Assembly: GCF_037975245.1 (NCBI RefSeq) | Contig: NC_092567.1 | Location: forward strand, 6,508,714 to 6,572,713 | DNA: 64,000 nucleotides | Direction of reading: 5' to 3' | Source: Apostichopus japonicus | Lineage: Eukaryota; Echinodermata; Holothuroidea; Aspidochirotida; Stichopodidae | Part shown: piece by piece, positions 45,811-57,721 of the stretch | How positions within the stretch are numbered: position 1 is the first letter of the stretch | How the letters are laid out: each line of letters begins with the position of its first letter | Made by a program: the position numbers and the translations under genes | The notes under the pieces: model-generated | Databases searched by the model: none | What the model was told of the DNA's origin: nothing | The model's input: the letters and a program-made list of their open reading frames with translations, nothing else

Positions 45811-47127
45811 TTTTTGTAAGCCACCGTACTAAGTCGGTGAAGTTAGATCAGTTTTGAGACCAATTAGATTTCTTAAAACCAACTGCAGTGACTGGCTCAG
45901 CAATGTTTAAAAATTAAACAAGCATAAGTGACAATTCTTTATTCACAGCTGTATATACTCAGATTAGTAGGAAGTATTTCCAAATTCCAATTATGTTTTC
46001 TGTTTATAGTGGATGGACTGACAAGTTTACTGCAAAGCTCTCCAAATATTCAGTATTTTCACATAGTTTCTGGAATCCACTAGCAATTTTGAGCACATGA
46101 GGACATGTCAGTAATGGAAATACTTAATCTGTTTTTACTCTGAGCCCTAGCCGTTTGCTTTTGAAGAGCTCTGTACATCTCTGAGACTTTTTGTCCTCTT
46201 GTACTAAGTTTAAAGCAAGTAAATACATGTTAGAGAGAAAAATGTAATTTCTATGAAGTATAAATCTAAGCCCTGGTGGCAGTCCCTGGGAATGTAAGCT
46301 GAAGCATTTTCACTTTTCAGATATTTAATGTTCTCTGATAGTGATTTTGCAGCCCAAGTGGAGCCAATGGGGGAGGGGGGGGGGGCAAGTGCTCACCACC
46401 CTAATGGATACCAGTGCTTGTATATGTTTGAATGCCCTCTAAATGTGTTTATTTTAAACAGTATTTTTTAGCTAATAAGGCCTCCTAGATCGTTGGAAAT
46501 GACACTTCCCAGGCCTTGTAAGCTGCTCTAAAGTTTTCTCAACATCCTTTTTTTTGAGATCCCATGTCTTGATATGGTCAGTGAAATAGAAGGAAAAAAA
46601 CAGTCTGGTAAGTTACTTTGAAATATCATGACATATATCTTTTGTGAGTTTGACACCGGTCGGCATTGATATTTTTCAACAAATCTGCAAATTGCGCGTG
46701 GAAAATAAGGAAAGATTGACTGGGCTTTCAGGGAAGTAACATACTGAAATGACCAAACTATATGTCAAACTGACATCAAAGATTGCGTCTGAAATATTAT
46801 TAGGGTGATAAACTGATTGGCCGGTAGTTTTCAGCCATAGTATTGTCTCCTTTCTTAAAAATTTGATTTTTCAGCGGTTTTAAAAGAGCATCAGGGTACG
46901 TCCAAGAAGTGAAAACCCGATTGAAAATGTAACTGAGTATTGAGGCAATGACGCGAGCAATGATGTGAGAAACCTGTCTGATGTCAGCATTTTTTACCTT
47001 TTAACATAATCTTTGGCATTCCAGTACCTGGAAACCACCTTTCTATAAAGATATATAGCTCAGTCACTAGCTTGTTTGATCAGTTAATGCGCACTGTTAC
47101 ATGATCCTGATTGGCTGTTTGTTTTAG
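45811..47127. other. Intronic sequence with hAT-module remnants
   Basis: Poly-G near 46372. CCTCCTAGATCGTTGGAAAT, then GACACTTCCCAGGCC (46480-46515), is the second half of the GCGCCA module without the hairpin core. No gene seen. Confidence 0.5.
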
Positions 47128-47451
47128 TATTTATTCAGGCGCGTAGCAAGGAATTTGCCAAGGTAGTGGCGAACTTGTAGGCAAATTATCAGAGCCATAG
47201 ATTCGGCATTGGAAACTACAGTATGTAAGCGTAGCGCCACCATGAGTTGGTGCGAAGCGTACAATAAAATTTTGGCCGAAAATGTCTCCCAGATCGATGG
47301 AAATGGCACTTCCCAGGCCTTACAAGTTGCAATCTAAGCATTTTATATTTTGAAATTACTAGCAATAGATCATAAAACGTACACAAAAAAATATGCTCAT
47401 GGGGGGGGGGGTCGCCCCCTTCGCCCCTCTGGCTACGCGCCTGTATTTATT
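47128..47451 (+). mobile_element. Non-autonomous hAT-like MITE, 308 bp, with 8-bp TSD TATTTATT
   Basis: The element spans 47136-47443: it begins CAGGCGCGTAGCAAGG and ends CTGGCTACGCGCCTG. It is flanked by perfect TATTTATT at 47128-47135 and 47444-47451. It contains the GCGCCA module (core 47234-47253) and a poly-G tract. The truncated relative lies at about 53010-53253. Confidence 0.93.
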
Positions 47452-48540
47452 AGAGCAGGAATGATATTATTCGACGGTGGTTAACATGCGTTTTCAGTAC
47501 AGTGCGACTACTGTAGATGTCTTCTCGGCCTATGCGCTATGTCACGTCAAGTTTTTCAGCAAGTATAGCCTACGCTGGTCCGCGGTCAAAGGGTCGTTCA
47601 TGAGTGGTCATCATGGAGATTCGAGACCATTCAGACCAATGATATATTTGTTTGGCACATGTGATTTTTTTTTCGACACCCAAAATCCCAGTGGGAGGGC
47701 GACAAGTTGTTGCTCCCCATGCCCCCCTTGGCTACGCCACTGTTGCTAGCGGTAGCCAGCAGTTTTGGTGTATAAGTCACAACAACCAGATTACTTCATT
47801 CTTACCATTCCTTTGGAACTCTGTGCACCAAGAAGTGTAGGATACTGAAAGAAGCTTGATAGGTTCATAGGTCCTGATCTCCAGTACAGTCTCCGTCTTT
47901 ATATTTACTAGAGGGTTTCTTCCTACGGTTGAATTATTACATCATGGAGCCGTTAGAGCCTCAGTGACTTCTAAATCAAAATTGAAACACTAACATGAAA
48001 TCAAATTAGTTATTTAGATATTTCAGAAGGCTTCAGAAACAAAAGGATACTCACAACAAAGAAAACTCATGATAGCAGTTCCACTTTGATCCAATAAAAC
48101 ACTACAAGTCTACAATAATGCTTGTATATGATATGGAATATTGAAATCTCAATCTTTGGAAAACCTTGCGCTTCATTTGACCTTTACTCACTGGCAGGTG
48201 AGCACTTAAATCCACAATATCCCAGGAGAGGAAACAACTCCAGAGTACTTTAAGACTAGGTTTTTATGACTTAATTTGGCTAAAACCTTTCAGACAGTTG
48301 GATGATCTCGCGAATTATTTAGAACACTTCTTAAATTAATAATATGATCAAATTATTTGAAGAAGGAAAACCTACCCTTCAACTTGTAACCAACTATAAC
48401 AGGCAAGCATCACCATACTTCAGCTAGTCCTACATTGTGCTGAGCATAGGACACGCTTTATGCTGGCATTGCAGACTATTGAATATTGTAACTAAAATCG
48501 TTAGACTAGGCCTAAATTAGGCTGCACTTAGGTTATATGA
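47452..48540. other. Intronic sequence with a hAT right-end fragment
   Basis: CCCCCCTTGGCTACGCCACTG ends near 47743 and looks like a hAT terminus without a partner. The frames at 47477-47840 run through it and are not genes. Confidence 0.45.
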
Positions 48541-48820
48541 CTAGAGAAGACCTAAGCCATAACGTTGAACGTTATGATGGCCTGTGAGCCTGTCCTTGTA
48601 CGTGCATAGCCTAACGCTATGAAAGGAACTCAACTGATACGTGGGATTTCTTCTTTGACAATTGTAATATACTCCGTCTGTTTTTTCAGCATCATGTTCA
48701 CCATCTGGAATGTGTTGCATTATCTTCATATTTCGTAAGCCAGTACTGTAGCTTTGGGGAATCACGTCAAACAAACATGGAAGTACAACCATACATGTAC
48801 CATTCTTCAAACGCTGTTTA
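48541..48820 (-). other. Minus-strand open frame, unassigned
   Basis: A frame of about 90 codons with mixed composition (RLKNGTCMVVLPCLFDV, then SYSTGLRNMKIMQHIPDGEH) ends at TAG near 48541. Its upstream end runs into the 32-bp palindromic insert. It could be a 5' exon of the minus-strand gene, but there is no start or splice evidence. Confidence 0.2.
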
Positions 48821-48863
48821 CACCAGGGAGTTGTTATGTTCCATAACAACTCCCTGTTTACAC
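48816..48863. mobile_element. Perfect 32-bp palindromic micro-insert with 8-bp flanking repeats
   Basis: CAGGGAGTTGTTATG and CATAACAACTCCCTG form a perfect 15-bp stem around a TTC loop (48824-48856). The insert is flanked by GTTTACAC at 48816-48823 and 48856-48863. It looks like two terminal repeats joined with almost no interior. The same half-site occurs near 22385. Confidence 0.7.
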
Positions 48864-49641
48864 TGTGGCGTTGGTTTGTTTAGATTTTGAAAGTGAGACT
48901 TGTTCAAGTCGTTTTCCGTGGCTACCAGGGAAATTCCCCTATTTTTCAGATAAATGGTCAATCTTCCAATTGAAATAATAGCAATTTACCGCAAAATGGC
49001 AAATTCCTTAGATCTAAAAAGAGACGACCTCAACAATATGCTGGAAAATGTCATTTTATCATTTGCACCTTGACATTTTTCTCCTAATGTTGCGTTCATA
49101 GAATCCTGTACAACAGCTTGAAATTGCCATCAAGACAGCAAGATAAACATGTCTTAGACATTTTCTTCAGCCCGGATAGGCTATTGATTAACTACAAGCT
49201 TGCAAAAATTGTCAATACATTATTTTTTCTAAAAACTTTTGAAATGACGGGATGAAAGATTTTGGGTATTTCAACATTAATCAGAAAAGTTATAAGTTGT
49301 ACACTAGGATATGGAAGTCGAAGGGGGAGGGGGGGTGGGCAATGTTACATTTAGCTGATAAGAAGGCCACTGCTACGGGTCTACACCCGTCCCCACCCCC
49401 CCCCCCTCCGACTTTACCAAAAAAAGTATTGATTGGCAAAAATGGTGTATGGAGCTAATTTAAGACCTAACTGTAGTCTAATTATCAGAGTGCACCATTT
49501 AACGTGAATTTTCAAAGCAATTTCAGGGGGCGGATCTACATGGGATTTGCCTTCAACAGGCCAACTAGCACACCGCCGCCTCTTTTAAATTGATATTTCC
49601 ATTCTAGCCGTTCCATAATAGTGTATGACCTACCTAAATCA
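48864..49641. other. Intronic sequence, nothing recognised
   Basis: Poly-C near 49395. No supported gene. Confidence 0.5.
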
Positions 49642-50810
49642 GTTGGGATTTGCTCTCCCCCCCCCCTTAAAATCCTATATTAAAAATGGGGGTTGAGAAG
49701 GGATCCCATTCTCCTAGTCCTGTGAACCGATTTCAAGTAGTAGATAACCTATGCATCTGCTATATATTAAAATGTGGTAACATGGCTACATGAAGGTAAC
49801 ATGTTATAGTGTATACCTCTTTTTCAGGCATTATAGGAATAATAACTGGTTGGGCAATATGCCCGCCCAACGGCTATTTACCGAATAACTGGGCGAGCAA
49901 GACTGTACTTTCTGATTTTCCATGCAATTATGCAATAGTGATTTTGACATCGGTCAGTTTCAGTTTTCAAACTTCACACTAGTATTCTTTACCACAACCT
50001 TAAGTTTAGACAAAATTATAGTCTAACTACGCCTCAGAATTGTTTCAGTCGGAGGACCTCTACAGGGAATTGCATTCAACGACTCCACAGCAACACCACC
50101 GAAAGTTTCGCCACCCATAGTCTGACCATAAAGGTTCATTCCTAAATTTGTCGGGAGAATTTTGGAATGTGAACCCACGGTACTGGGTTCTATACCATAC
50201 AGGAGAGTCGATCCGTTTTCAGGATTAGAGAGGCAAACTTATCGCTTATGCACTTAATCAGAAATATACACAAATTAGCCACAAGATGTACCTCCTCCTA
50301 TATGTTCTACACCCTTCCCCATATCTATGTAGACAAGTGACAAATCACTTGATTGGCGTAGGAAGGGAGCAAAATATGAATGGGTTGAGAGGGATCGGGA
50401 GGCAAACAATACACATTTTGTCATTATTGTGACCCACATGGAACACTGAAAAATTTCAACCATATCAAAATTTTAATTATTTTATCCCGAAAGTTTTGAA
50501 TATTTTGGGGAATTTCAACCCTTTTTCAAAATTGAAACCCTTTTCTTGAAAATCAAATTTGTCTTAAAATTACAATCTGTAATATAACCGAAATTCTCAA
50601 CATTAAACTACTTTTTCTAAAATTTAAAACCTCTTCGATTGATTTCGACCTCTTTAATTCCCTTCATGTTAAATGTCGATTTGTTTTTGTTTTCAACTTA
50701 AACTTTAAAAATGTCGACTTCTCAACTAAAAATATTAGCGTTTTATCTCAAACTTGTACGTTTCTCTCGAAATTGCCATTGCGTTTCTCGAAATCAAGAT
50801 TTCTTTCTTA
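49642..50810 (+). repeat. Dispersed repeat family R1, copy 2
   Basis: Same orientation and order as 3269-4612, slightly shorter through internal deletions (around 50400 the GGGGATGGGG part is lost). It ends just before the hAT-like insertion at 50867. Confidence 0.85.
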
Positions 50811-50858
50811 TACAAATTTCAACTATTTTATCTCAAAAAATAAACTTTTCTTGATGAG

Positions 50859-52108
50859 GATGGTAACAGGCGCGGCGGAACGGGAAAATTATTGGGGGGG
50901 CTAATATGTGGAGACTATCTAAGCGAAGCGCCACCATTGGTTGGCGCGGAGCGTACAAGAAAATTTTGGGTTTTTCAAACACCCCAGATGGCCGTAAACG
51001 GCACTTCCCGAGTGTTTTATGCTGCGAATACCTAGCCCTAAAACATGGGTCTCAAGCCTGCAATTTCTCAGATTGCACGTAAAAATCTGTAAAAACATTG
51101 TAATTTGTATATTCGATGGTGTTTTAAGAGAGTAGCTATTACTCGACGTGTACTCGTAAAGACGTTTTTGAGTGTAGTAAATTACTACTTGCGATTAAAT
51201 GCAATAATTACAAGGGCGTCGGAAGCTATTTTTAATTGGTACGGCGGTTCAGAGTGTGGCCAACTATCATAATTATCGGGGGGACGTTTGGTATGTCAAA
51301 CTACGCTACGCGCCACCATGGTTGGCGCGTAGCGTAATGGAGAAAATTTTGAAAATATGCCTCCCAGATTGCAGGAAATGATACTTCCCGAGCTTGAAAA
51401 CAAGGCCCTGCCATGCCAGAGTAGTCACATTTAGCCTACTTGCCGTCATCATTATTGAAAATTATTGAAACATATACCTCCGAGAATTTTTTCCCCCATT
51501 TTTTAGTCCTACTTTTTTTTTTTGCGTCGTGAATATTGGTCCGGCGTTCGCCGGACCTGCCCGTACCGGCTCCGACGCCCCTGAATTAAATAAATGTCAT
51601 AAGAAAAAACAGAAAGCATTTCTTAATGTCAACAAATGGGTAATTCCAAAACCATGTGCAGTTGCCAACAAATTTCTATGACCTAGCACTGTCATCATGT
51701 CATGAATGCATGTACCCTATACAGTCCAGGTGAAATGCTAATATTGTGTTTTGTTCATTTAATGATTGCGTTTAAACATAGAGCCACGTTCCACGCCTTG
51801 CGTGTACTCGTAGTGTAAACGCAAATTTTGATGAGTGTAGCGTTTAGCTTATTACCCTCTTATTTAAAACACTAATATTCGATGAGGCATGATACAGACA
51901 ACCAATTATCATATTTAATTATTACACCTATATAGTATACGTGTGCATCGGACAGATCGACAAGTATGCATTAAAAAATGGGCAGATGCACGTTTCGGAG
52001 CCTTGGTAAATATTGGGGGGGCTTATCATGCATTTGCCCCCTCAACTTTTTCATTGGGGGGGCTGAGCCCCCCCAAGCCCCCCCGGTTCCGCCGCCACTG
52101 GATGGTAA
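50859..52108 (+). mobile_element. hAT-like element, 1234 bp, with 8-bp TSD GATGGTAA
   Basis: The element spans 50867-52100: it begins CAGGCGCGGCGGAACGGG and ends CCGGTTCCGCCGCCACTG. It is flanked by perfect GATGGTAA at 50859-50866 and 52101-52108. It contains the GCGCCA module (core 50929-50947), a nested element (51211-51583), and GGGGGGCTGAGCCCCCC near the right end. No transposase. The partial relative is at 11308-12264. Confidence 0.93.
51211..51583 (+). mobile_element. Nested hAT-like MITE, 373 bp
   Basis: It begins CAAGGGCGTCGGAAGC and ends GGCTCCGACGCCCCTG, giving 14 of 16 matching terminal bases. It carries its own GCGCCA module (core 51310-51329). The flanks (AATAATTA and AATTAAAT) do not form an exact duplication. 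The relative at 11308-12264 lacks it. Confidence 0.8.
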
Positions 52109-52551
52109 CAAGTAAAAAAGGAGAAAAGGGGGGGGGGACTACTTGAATTGACTATTACAATTATTGGTGAAATGTCGACATAGTATTTTTATTTGAGCAA
52201 TTACGAGGTACGTGAAAAGACAATACATCGTTTGATTGCCAGACACACTCTTTGCTGGTGCAAAGATTTAGCTGCATAATCCAGCACTGACATGGAATGG
52301 AATTAATTACAAAGGTGGTTGGGTGGGGAGGGATAAAAAAGTTATGTAGTTACATTCTTTCCAATAATTTCATAATGATCAAGTGATTATTTGTAAAAAA
52401 CAAAAATGTAACTTGACACAGACACGTTTTGTCTGCACGATGTGTCTGCAAGATGTGTATGACTGAACAAGGATGTTCAATTTATGTTATTCCATGTAGG
52501 TTTTAATATTCATTAAACACGTACTCCTTCAAATCATTTGAAACAGACGGC
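52109..52551. other. Intronic sequence, nothing recognised
   Basis: A short G-rich run at 52128-52138 and unique-looking sequence. Confidence 0.5.
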
Positions 52552-52770
52552 AGGTGCGTATCCAGGGGGGGCGTTGGGGGCGCGCGCCCCCCGGGTAAGA
52601 AAAAGAGAAGAGAAAAAAAGAGAAGAAAAAAGGAAAAAAAGAGGGGAAAAAAGAGGAGGAGGAGAGGAAGGAAGGGAAAAGAAAAAGAAGAAAGAGAGAA
52701 AAAGGAGAAAAAGAGGGAGTAAAAGCAAAACGCGAATACACCGGAAAGAGAAAGAAGAACAGTGACATCA
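52552..52770. repeat. hAT-type left end followed by a polypurine tract
   Basis: CAGGTGCGTATCCAGGGGGG at 52552 matches the terminus of the 40591-41934 family with one change. About 170 bp of almost pure A/G then follows (52595-52765). Long frames on both strands (Lys/Glu/Arg on one, Phe/Ser/Leu on the other) are composition artefacts. Confidence 0.75.
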
Positions 52771-53009
52771 TTACAGCGCTGAAGGGTATAGCCAGTGACG
52801 GATCAATGATTTCGTAAAAGTGTGACTCACCCTACCCCTTACACCGACAACTCCATTTTTTGACGTTTCCATTTTCCTCTCTCACTAATGATCTATATAT
52901 ATACTATATATGGTCTATCATAACGCGTGTGTAGAATTGTGCTATGAAACCAACTGTGGCTGGTCTCGAACTCGACCGTGTCGTCGGGGAACATGACGCA
53001 TTTTGGGAT

Positions 53010-53253
53010 GGGGGCGACCGCCCGCCCCCCCCCCATTCAGCATTTTTTTAAATGATATCGCTAAGTAATTTCAAAATAGAAATTGCTTAGAGGCAACTTA
53101 CAAGGCCTGGGAAGTGTCATTTCCAGCGATCTGGGAGACATTTTCGGACATAATTTGCTTGTACGCTTCGCGCCAACCTATGGTGGCGCTACGCTTAGAT
53201 AATTTGCCTACAGGCTTCGCCCTCCCTTGGCAAATTCCTCGCTACGCGCCTGT
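53010..53253 (-). mobile_element. Truncated copy of the 47136-47443 MITE
   Basis: It ends CTCGCTACGCGCCTG at 53253 and matches 47136-47443 in inverted orientation, including the module (core 53170-53189) and GGGGGCGAC. The other terminus is missing. Confidence 0.8.
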
Positions 53254-53599
53254 TCGAATTTGTAACGCAAACAGCAGATATAACATCATATCAGTGAGCA
53301 TGAAAATGGCGTTCCAGGATGAAAAGCCTCAAAACTGTCCGACTTGCCTGAAAAAATAACCAAAATTGTTCGCGCGCGGAGCGCGCGTTCAAAGTGTTCA
53401 TGTCAATATCATATAAGCAAGCATCGGTTATTACATCGCATGCCACCATGTACCGTACGGTCCGTTCAAATTGCGCAGTATACCGCGGGATGCTAATGTA
53501 AACAACGACATGTCTCATGTAGATGTATCAAAAGCATGGAGGTCCAATTATGTCAATACTCTCTTTTACATTAGTAATGGCGAATTAGGGCCTGCACCC

Positions 53600-53991
53600 C
53601 CGCCGCGCAGTGGCGGAGCGTCCATATGGTCAGGGGGCGGATGCCCCCCTGACGGACTCAAATGGACTGCTGGCGCCTTTTTCAGCTCTTTACCACTTTT
53701 TACTTATTCTAGATTATTGACTTTTTTATTGCGCTCTTATCTACTTATTGACATTTGTCACATTTTGTTGGTGTAATTTGGCGATGACACCTTATTCTTC
53801 GTTTATCTGCAAATTAGCCAGGCCCGGAAAGGGTCATTTCCGGCGATCTAGGGAGTATCTTTACTCAAAAATTTTCTGTACGCTACGCGTCAACCAGTGG
53901 TGGCGCTCCGCTTAGATAGTGTCGAAAGCGCCCCTTCTGACCATTCTCGCCACTCCTGACCAATACCCCTAGCTCCGCCACTGCCGCCGCG
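53600..53991 (-). mobile_element. Non-autonomous hAT-like MITE, 376 bp, with 8-bp TSD CCGCCGCG
   Basis: The element spans 53608-53983: it begins CAGTGGCGGAGCGTCC and ends AGCTCCGCCACTG. It is flanked by perfect CCGCCGCG at 53600-53607 and 53984-53991. Inverted relative of 11538-11892, with the GCGCCA module at 53887-53906. Confidence 0.93.
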
Positions 53992-54524
53992 CCTCCTACG
54001 CCTATGTGTGTAGTGTTCGGTTGAAGGAAATATCTGCTATTTTTTTCCATTTCCTTCAACCAAGTTTTATAATAGCCGTTATAACAGGTTTTAATATTTG
54101 TACACCAATAAATTAACTGTGTCTGAATTTTCGAAAATTTCTGACCAACATTCTACATCACACTTCCCTCTACTCGTGCAGTTTTGACCGGTCTGTTAGG
54201 GGTTGAAGTAAGTTTTTTCTATATTGGTTGTCCATAGATGAAATTTTGTACAAGATTATGGGTATGTTTTGAAGTGAGTTTATTCACGAGAAATGTGAAT
54301 TTTCAAATTCTGAACAAATATGGGGCTTAAAACCTTGAAAAGTGGGGCTGACGGGTATTGTGGGCCGGGACGTAGAATCACCTACAACAGCAAAGACCCA
54401 CAGGAGATGCGATCAGGTCGAACATGATGTGTGCCGGGTTAACAATCTTCAAAAAGGTTATGGATGGAAAAAAAAAACTATTAGGAAATACTTGGTTCTC
54501 AGGCAAAAAGTGTACATCTGGTTG

Positions 54525-54675
54525 GTCATTTCAAGCCCGAGAAGTGCCGTTTCCGGTGATCTGGGGGGTTTCAAAACAAGAAATTTTCTTGTACGCTGCG
54601 CGCCAACCGATGGTGGCGCTCCGCTTAGATAGTAATTCGCGCCCCCCCCCCCGGGTTTAAAGATACGCGCCTGGA
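54525..54675 (-). mobile_element. Fragment with module and a CAGGCGCGTATC-type end
   Basis: Module core at 54600-54619, then a poly-C tract, then GATACGCGCCTG ending at 54674. The partner terminus was not found. Confidence 0.65.
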
Positions 54676-57515
54676 CGGTATTCAAACTTTTGTGTTAATT
54701 GTTTGTTTATGCATCCACTAGCAGGTACTAAGGTTGGGGAATGTGTACTAACATGCTTTTTGCAAAAATTGTAACCGTTGGTGGAGGGGGGGGAGGGGGA
54801 ATAACACCTTACCGCTTAGGGAGAAATGTCAATGATAGCTTGATCTACTTGAAATAGGTTGTGCTGTATTATTGACTTCCTCGACCCCTTCCTTACTGCA
54901 TATCCAATCGACGTCAGGTTTCAAACGTCTGTTTTCACCGGGTATGTTTAACGTTACGTCTCTCGTACATTTACTTCTATTGGCGCCAAAATGTCGGTTA
55001 CAAATTTCAAATATCACCCGCGAACAGCTGGGAAACACCTGTATATGAATATCGGTAACTCTTGCTATCGAATACCTGTTCACATCTAATATCTATCACT
55101 AACAATGAATTATAATGTGTTATATAAGTTGATTTGCAGAGTACGTATTACATTCGTGGGAGTTTTTTGTTACCATTGACTTGTTGAGTGTTTATTAAGA
55201 TGGATTATTTAATGGAGAGGAACCACTGTTTATAGTTTAGACAGTGATAATTTGATCAGTGAGATAATTTTACGGTATGGTATAGAGGCAAAAGCTAAGA
55301 TGTGTACAAAGGCCAGGCCAAACTTAGTTAGGCTATAGGCTAGACTAGTAATAAAGTTAGGCTATGTTAGAAATCTCACACATCACCTGCAAAAAGCTAG
55401 AATTATCTACTTTTAGCGAGAGGATATGATATAACTCATATAAATAACAGAGATCTTAGCCTAGTTGTTGACTGAATATCACAAAAGTCCAAGTTAAAGC
55501 ATATCTTAAATATAAAGGAAATGAATAAAATACAATCGAGACACTGAGTCTTCTTTAGGGATCTTAAATTAACCGAAGAATAAAACCAGCGATTAACATT
55601 CTAGGTGAGCTGATGCCTATCCTTTACTTCGAAAACAATTACTTCATTCTAGCTAACAAAAAATATCCATAGACAAACTTTGGAACTTTGTTATCCATTC
55701 AAAAAATTTAAATCACAGAAAATGGTTCAACTCGATTTTACTCGTACATAATATAGCCCTATAGGCGTGAATACAAGTCAATCTATAACATTCCACAATT
55801 ATTATTGTAATCACCTATCTTACTAAATCCACCAGGTGGGATATATGAGCCACTTGTGTGAGAAACCTGCAGCTTTTCTGAGCAGGCTGACTGAAATAAT
55901 GTTAGTTAATAACTGATTATTAGTTGAATAACCTAACTCCTGCCAATATACCTGACACTTATTGTGAAATATAGTTTTGTTAAATACTGTATAGGGCCTA
56001 GAGCTTTGAACCTCTATAAAACAGTTTTCAAGTTTAAGTTTAATAATAATTAAATGCAATACATAGTTATTAAAAAGGAATCTTTCGTCCATGCCTTTCC
56101 AGCAGAAACTAGATCGTGTTGTTCTACTCACAGCTGGTTTTGTCTTAATTTTGCCCAAATAATTATAAAAACTGTACGTCATTTCCAAGCCAACAGACTT
56201 ATGGCCACATGATATTTAAAAAGTAAAATGGTTTTGAAATTGAAAGTGCGCCACTTATTTTACCCTGCTGCAACACTCAATAGCAGAAGTTCGCCAGAGC
56301 CGTAGCTCTAACGTTAAATGTTCCCGCTAACTGTTCACACCCGATGAGCTCCATAGTAACAGAAGATATTTCAATGAAGACCCAATCAACCCGATTAAAC
56401 TTAAAAGTAATAATTAATCAGTATAATTAAACCCTCAAGGATATGAGGTGTTTCCAGATAACAATATTATTTGTAAAAAAAAATGTAAAAAGCGGATGGT
56501 ACTATATACTATTAAATTGGAAGAAACCTATAAAGTTTAGAAAGTTAAGATCATAAGCAATACCCAATTACGGAATATCTACAATCACAAAAAAAGAACA
56601 AAGCTAAATTTCAAAAAATCCACTAGAAGTTATGTCACAATCAAACCGTAACTTAGAAATGAATTTAATAACAAATCACAGATGGACATCATCATTTAAA
56701 CAAATCGTATTAATTAGAAATAATTATAATTCAAGCAGAATAGTCGGATTTGGATCAATAATTAAATAATTTGTATATTAAATGTTGAGTTTAAGCCTCG
56801 TCAACCTCTCTTGAAACTTGAATTTGATCTACCGTACATCTGCTCCTCTAAATGCATTTTAATTATAAGAAAGTAGAAACAACCTATTGATTTAAATATA
56901 TTTCTTCCAAATCTCCTTAAACTTTATAAAAACCTGATATAAATTAGAGTAGAAGTTTCCTTTTCATGATTCCTATAACTTTAAATTACATTTTCCTTCT
57001 GAAAGTTCTAAATACAAATACAAATAAATTTGATCAATATTTTTCTTCAAAAGATAGATAATCTCAATTATTATTTACCCATTTCTTATAAAATTCTCAA
57101 CCCGTCATTGAGATTTGTTTCCTATTAACTAATAAAAACAATTATGTAGCCGCACATTCTTATTTTGTTAAACCTTACTAGCTATAAAAACTTTAATTAA
57201 TAATTTAATTGTAAGACAATAAACTAACCCTTTAATCCTACATTACCACTTTATTTTTCTCTAATCTAATCTAATTATTCCTGTTTATATTTGTCTCCCC
57301 TTAAAATCAATCCCATATTTCCGTTCCATCAATTTATTTCTTATTACAAATAAACACGACCTAAATGTCTTAGTTTATCGCCTTAACTTTCCTGTATCTT
57401 TATTTCGTTTTATATTATTATTTATAATATCCTAATAATTATTCTAATCCTAACCAAATACAATATATTTATCTCTATCTACTCTATTAACAGTAACTCT
57501 ATTCTTTCATTCTAG
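54676..57515. other. AT-rich 3' part of the giant intron
   Basis: Repeat-poor and AT-rich. The 121-codon minus-strand frame at 55823-56188 has no recognised domain or splice pattern. The last 30 bp form a good pyrimidine-rich acceptor for the LRR exon. Confidence 0.5.
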
Positions 57516-57721
57516 ATTCCTATCTCCTGTGTGTGGCTAAACCACTGCTCTCCTAGAGTTGGTGAGTCTGGTCTGAACCTTATCCTTGAGTCTGGTCTCT
57601 CTCTCTCTATCCTGAGTTCTCTCCAGAAGCTGTGGATCTCTGACAACAGGAGACTAACTAATGAAGAGTTGGCGGCCATCTTGTCTTACTCCTCACAGTG
57701 TACAAGCTTGAAGGAGCTGAC
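57516..57721 (+). CDS. NLR gene, LRR-like exon
   Basis: A 206-bp exon lies between TTCATTCTAG and CTGAC|GTAAGT. It opens in phase 0, as required after the NACHT exon, and leaves two bases (AC). It encodes about 68 residues. VGESGLNLILESGL, then SLQKLWISDNRRLTNEELAA, then a QCTSLKEL segment carry the LxxLxL-type spacing of short leucine-rich repeats following an NLR NACHT. A CT microsatellite (TCTCTCTCTCTC, near 57596) lies inside the coding sequence and writes Leu-Ser-Leu-Ser, a spot where length slippage would shift the frame. Confidence 0.68.

Larger units (their letters stand above)
8654..57515 (+). other. Putative 48.9-kb intron of the NLR gene, packed with mobile elements
   Basis: It is bounded by the GTAAGT donor after the NACHT exon and by TTCATTCTAG before the LRR-like exon. 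Both sides are phase 0. That the two sides belong to one gene is inference from phase, strand, domain order and protein logic. An intervening NLR fragment or a second gene cannot be excluded. Most entries between these coordinates are therefore intronic insertions or possible nested genes. Confidence 0.5.

Noticed and set aside
52529-52771. Lys/Glu-rich plus-strand and Phe/Ser-rich minus-strand frames
   Set aside because: Composition artefacts of the polypurine tract.
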